Shown piece by piece: positions 60,876-61,760 of a stretch of DNA of 61,760 nt. Under the pieces are notes generated by a model. It saw nothing but the letters and a program-made list of their open reading frames with translations, was not told where the DNA came from and did not search any database. A program made the translations under genes and the position numbers. Numbering within the stretch: position 1 is the first letter of the stretch; each line of letters opens with the position of its first letter. The stretch spans positions 1 through 61,760 of the forward strand of contig NZ_NPJG01000069.1 of NCBI RefSeq assembly GCF_002251245.1. The letters are read 5' to 3'. Origin of the DNA: Prevotella sp. P5-92. GTDB lineage: Bacteria; Bacteroidota; Bacteroidia; Bacteroidales; Bacteroidaceae.

Positions 60876-61442
60876 ATGCAAGAATCGAATCAATATGTAT
60901 CTTCTATAGTTTCCGACGAGGAGGTGTTCCGATTAAAGGCAAAACGTGATTGGGACAACTCTATAAATACGGCATACGAGATTGGATATGAATTGGGCAT
61001 AGCTAAATCTGTAATAGAAAGATTAACAATACACAAGGTTGAGCTAAATCCGAAATTATTAATTATTGTCTTGGATAAATTATTTTCATTGAATGTTACC
61101 ACAGAAAAAATTGCCAAACACACAGGCATACCTGCAGATCTGGTAGATGACTTGCGTGAAATGAGATATAATGAGATATATGTTCCCCTCAGAAATACGT
61201 ATGGAGATACGAATAAAATAGAAGAAAATAAACTTCGTGAATACGAAGACAGTCTCAAGGCATACCGTGACATCAAAAACAGTTTGGACACTGCCAAAAT
61301 GGAAGGTCGTGCAGAAGGTCGTGCAGAAGGTGAGCAATCTAAGGCTATCGATATAGCCAAGAAATTGAAGTCGATGGGCTTAAGCATTGCCGACATCATA
61401 AAGGCTACAGGATTGTCGGAAGATGACATAATGAAGATATAA
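60876..61442 (+). CDS. Rpn-tail protein with unrelated N-terminus
   Basis: 188 residues. The first ~110 (MQESNQYVSSIVSDEEVFRL, INTAYEIGYELGIAKSVIER, EKIAKHTGIPADLVDDLREM) contain no nuclease motif; two short helix-turn-helix-like segments are visible. From LREYEDSLKAYRDIKNSLDT on it is the standard Rpn tail: two GRAE units and KKLKSMGLSIADIIKATGLS. It lies seven bases after the full-length gene. Either a nuclease-less regulatory partner or the product of an internal deletion/fusion. Confidence 0.6.
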   Translation: MQESNQYVSSIVSDEEVFRLKAKRDWDNSINTAYEIGYELGIAKSVIERLTIHKVELNPKLLIIVLDKLFSLNVTTEKIAKHTGIPADLVDDLREMRYNEIYVPLRNTYGDTNKIEENKLREYEDSLKAYRDIKNSLDTAKMEGRAEGRAEGEQSKAIDIAKKLKSMGLSIADIIKATGLSEDDIMKI

Positions 61443-61478
61443 ATGAAAATCTGAATAATAAAAATAGATAATTTCTCG

Positions 61479-61515
61479 TCCCGCAGGGTTTTGCGCCCTG
61501 CGGGACGTTTTTTAT
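61479..61515 (+). terminator. Terminator after the Rpn pair
   Basis: GTCCCGCAGGG-TTTTGCG-CCCTGCGGGAC followed by GTTTTTTAT. An 11-bp perfect stem. Confidence 0.85.
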
Positions 61516-61558
61516 ATATAGGTTCTAAGAAAAGAAAAATCAACATCCGTAATCAGTA

Positions 61559-61589
61559 AAAGGGAGCGGCGCCAAGGCGTCGCTCCCTC
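61559..61589 (-). terminator. Terminator of the smalltalk gene
   Basis: On the minus strand AGGGAGCGACGCC-TT-GGCGCCGCTCCCT (one G-T pair) then TTTT, ~25 bases after the stop. Confidence 0.75.
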
Positions 61590-61614
61590 TTAGTTTCCGT
61601 TCAACCAGTTGTCG

Positions 61615-61737
61615 TCACACGTACTGATTCACTCCCATACAACTCGTCACTCCGAGAGTTGTAGCAATAGCAGACAGCGCTGCCACAATAAGCTGCAATA
61701 CCAGCTTCCAAGTGCTTGATTTAGATGTAGAACTCAT
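61615..61737 (-). CDS. Smalltalk-type small membrane protein (40 residues)
   Basis: MSSTSKSSTWKLVLQLIVAA then LSAIATTLGVTSCMGVNQYV. A polar start with Trp-Lys, one hydrophobic helix and the TTLGVTSCMG ending match Bacteroidota 'smalltalk' proteins, which usually sit beside an N-acetylmuramoyl-L-alanine amidase and an HU-like gene. Those partners would lie outside the window or are absent. Function unknown. Confidence 0.72.
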   Translation of the reverse strand: MSSTSKSSTWKLVLQLIVAALSAIATTLGVTSCMGVNQYV

Positions 61738-61760
61738 GATGATTAATGATTATTTATTAT

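Noticed and set aside
1..61760. tRNA or rRNA genes
   Set aside because: I looked for T-loop and acceptor-stem patterns and found none convincing; a tRNA finder would be needed to be sure.

Overview
The window looks like a chromosomal segment of a Bacteroidales genome, most likely Prevotella/Segatella or a close relative. The main evidence is the promoters: dozens of genes carry the Bacteroidota form TTTG-N19/20-TAnnTTTG, usually with no Shine-Dalgarno sequence. Gene content agrees: Mfa-like fimbrillin lipoproteins with small leader ORFs, a smalltalk protein, DUF4143 ATPases, Rpn/PD-(D/E)XK family 'transposases', an IS1380 remnant, GH115 and a TlpA-type thioredoxin.

Layout. 1-5.5 kb is a scrap yard: a tyrosine recombinase running off the left edge, an ATPase fragment, a helicase with an orphan tail gene, and stubs of DUF6088 and DUF3800 genes. 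5.6-12.8 kb is a redox and small-molecule region: PPOX-like protein, DUF4405 membrane protein, sugar acetyltransferase, DUF6198, PAS protein, MFS, a hollowed acyltransferase, AraC regulator, Zn-alcohol dehydrogenase and flavodoxin-ferredoxin. 12.9-16.6 kb is a tripartite efflux operon (TolC, HlyD, MFS) whose HlyD gene is broken. 17-28.5 kb is mosaic accessory DNA: RhuM scar, exonuclease, a toxin-antitoxin-like pair, lipoprotein esterase, DUF4143 ATPase with 33-bp iterons, a WYL remnant, FKBP, a three-part chimeric class A beta-lactamase, MBL hydrolase, TlpA and an IS1380 scar. 28.6-33.1 kb holds xanthine salvage (xpt, NCS2 permease) and a GH115 gene split by one in-frame TGA. 36-53.9 kb is mostly intact housekeeping: aroC, slyD, ilvD-ilvB-ilvN-thioesterase, gmd-fcl, a C1 peptidase, a TPR protein, the phenylalanine/tyrosine operon, an EamA exporter and a DnaJ/TerB protein. 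54-61.7 kb is again variable: a truncated AAA/PD-(D/E)XK gene, two tandem fimbrillin units with duplicated leaders, two Rpn-type genes and a smalltalk gene.

The most striking signal is upstream of the Phe/Tyr operon. A consensus promoter drives a 25-codon leader ORF in which 8 of 11 consecutive codons are Phe or Tyr. Its last codons can pair with the 5' arm of a terminator-like hairpin just before pheA. This is the full logic of ribosome-mediated attenuation, matched to an operon that makes exactly those two amino acids.

Two other themes recur. Many genes have kept both ends and lost their middle (acyltransferase, HlyD, RhuM, IS1380) or have been fused to neighbours (the beta-lactamase chimera). 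Short palindromic elements sit at gene starts and truncation points, and in two cases appear to supply a new N-terminus. Two orphan promoter-terminator units without ORFs are candidate small RNAs. All assignments come from reading the sequence; no database search was possible.
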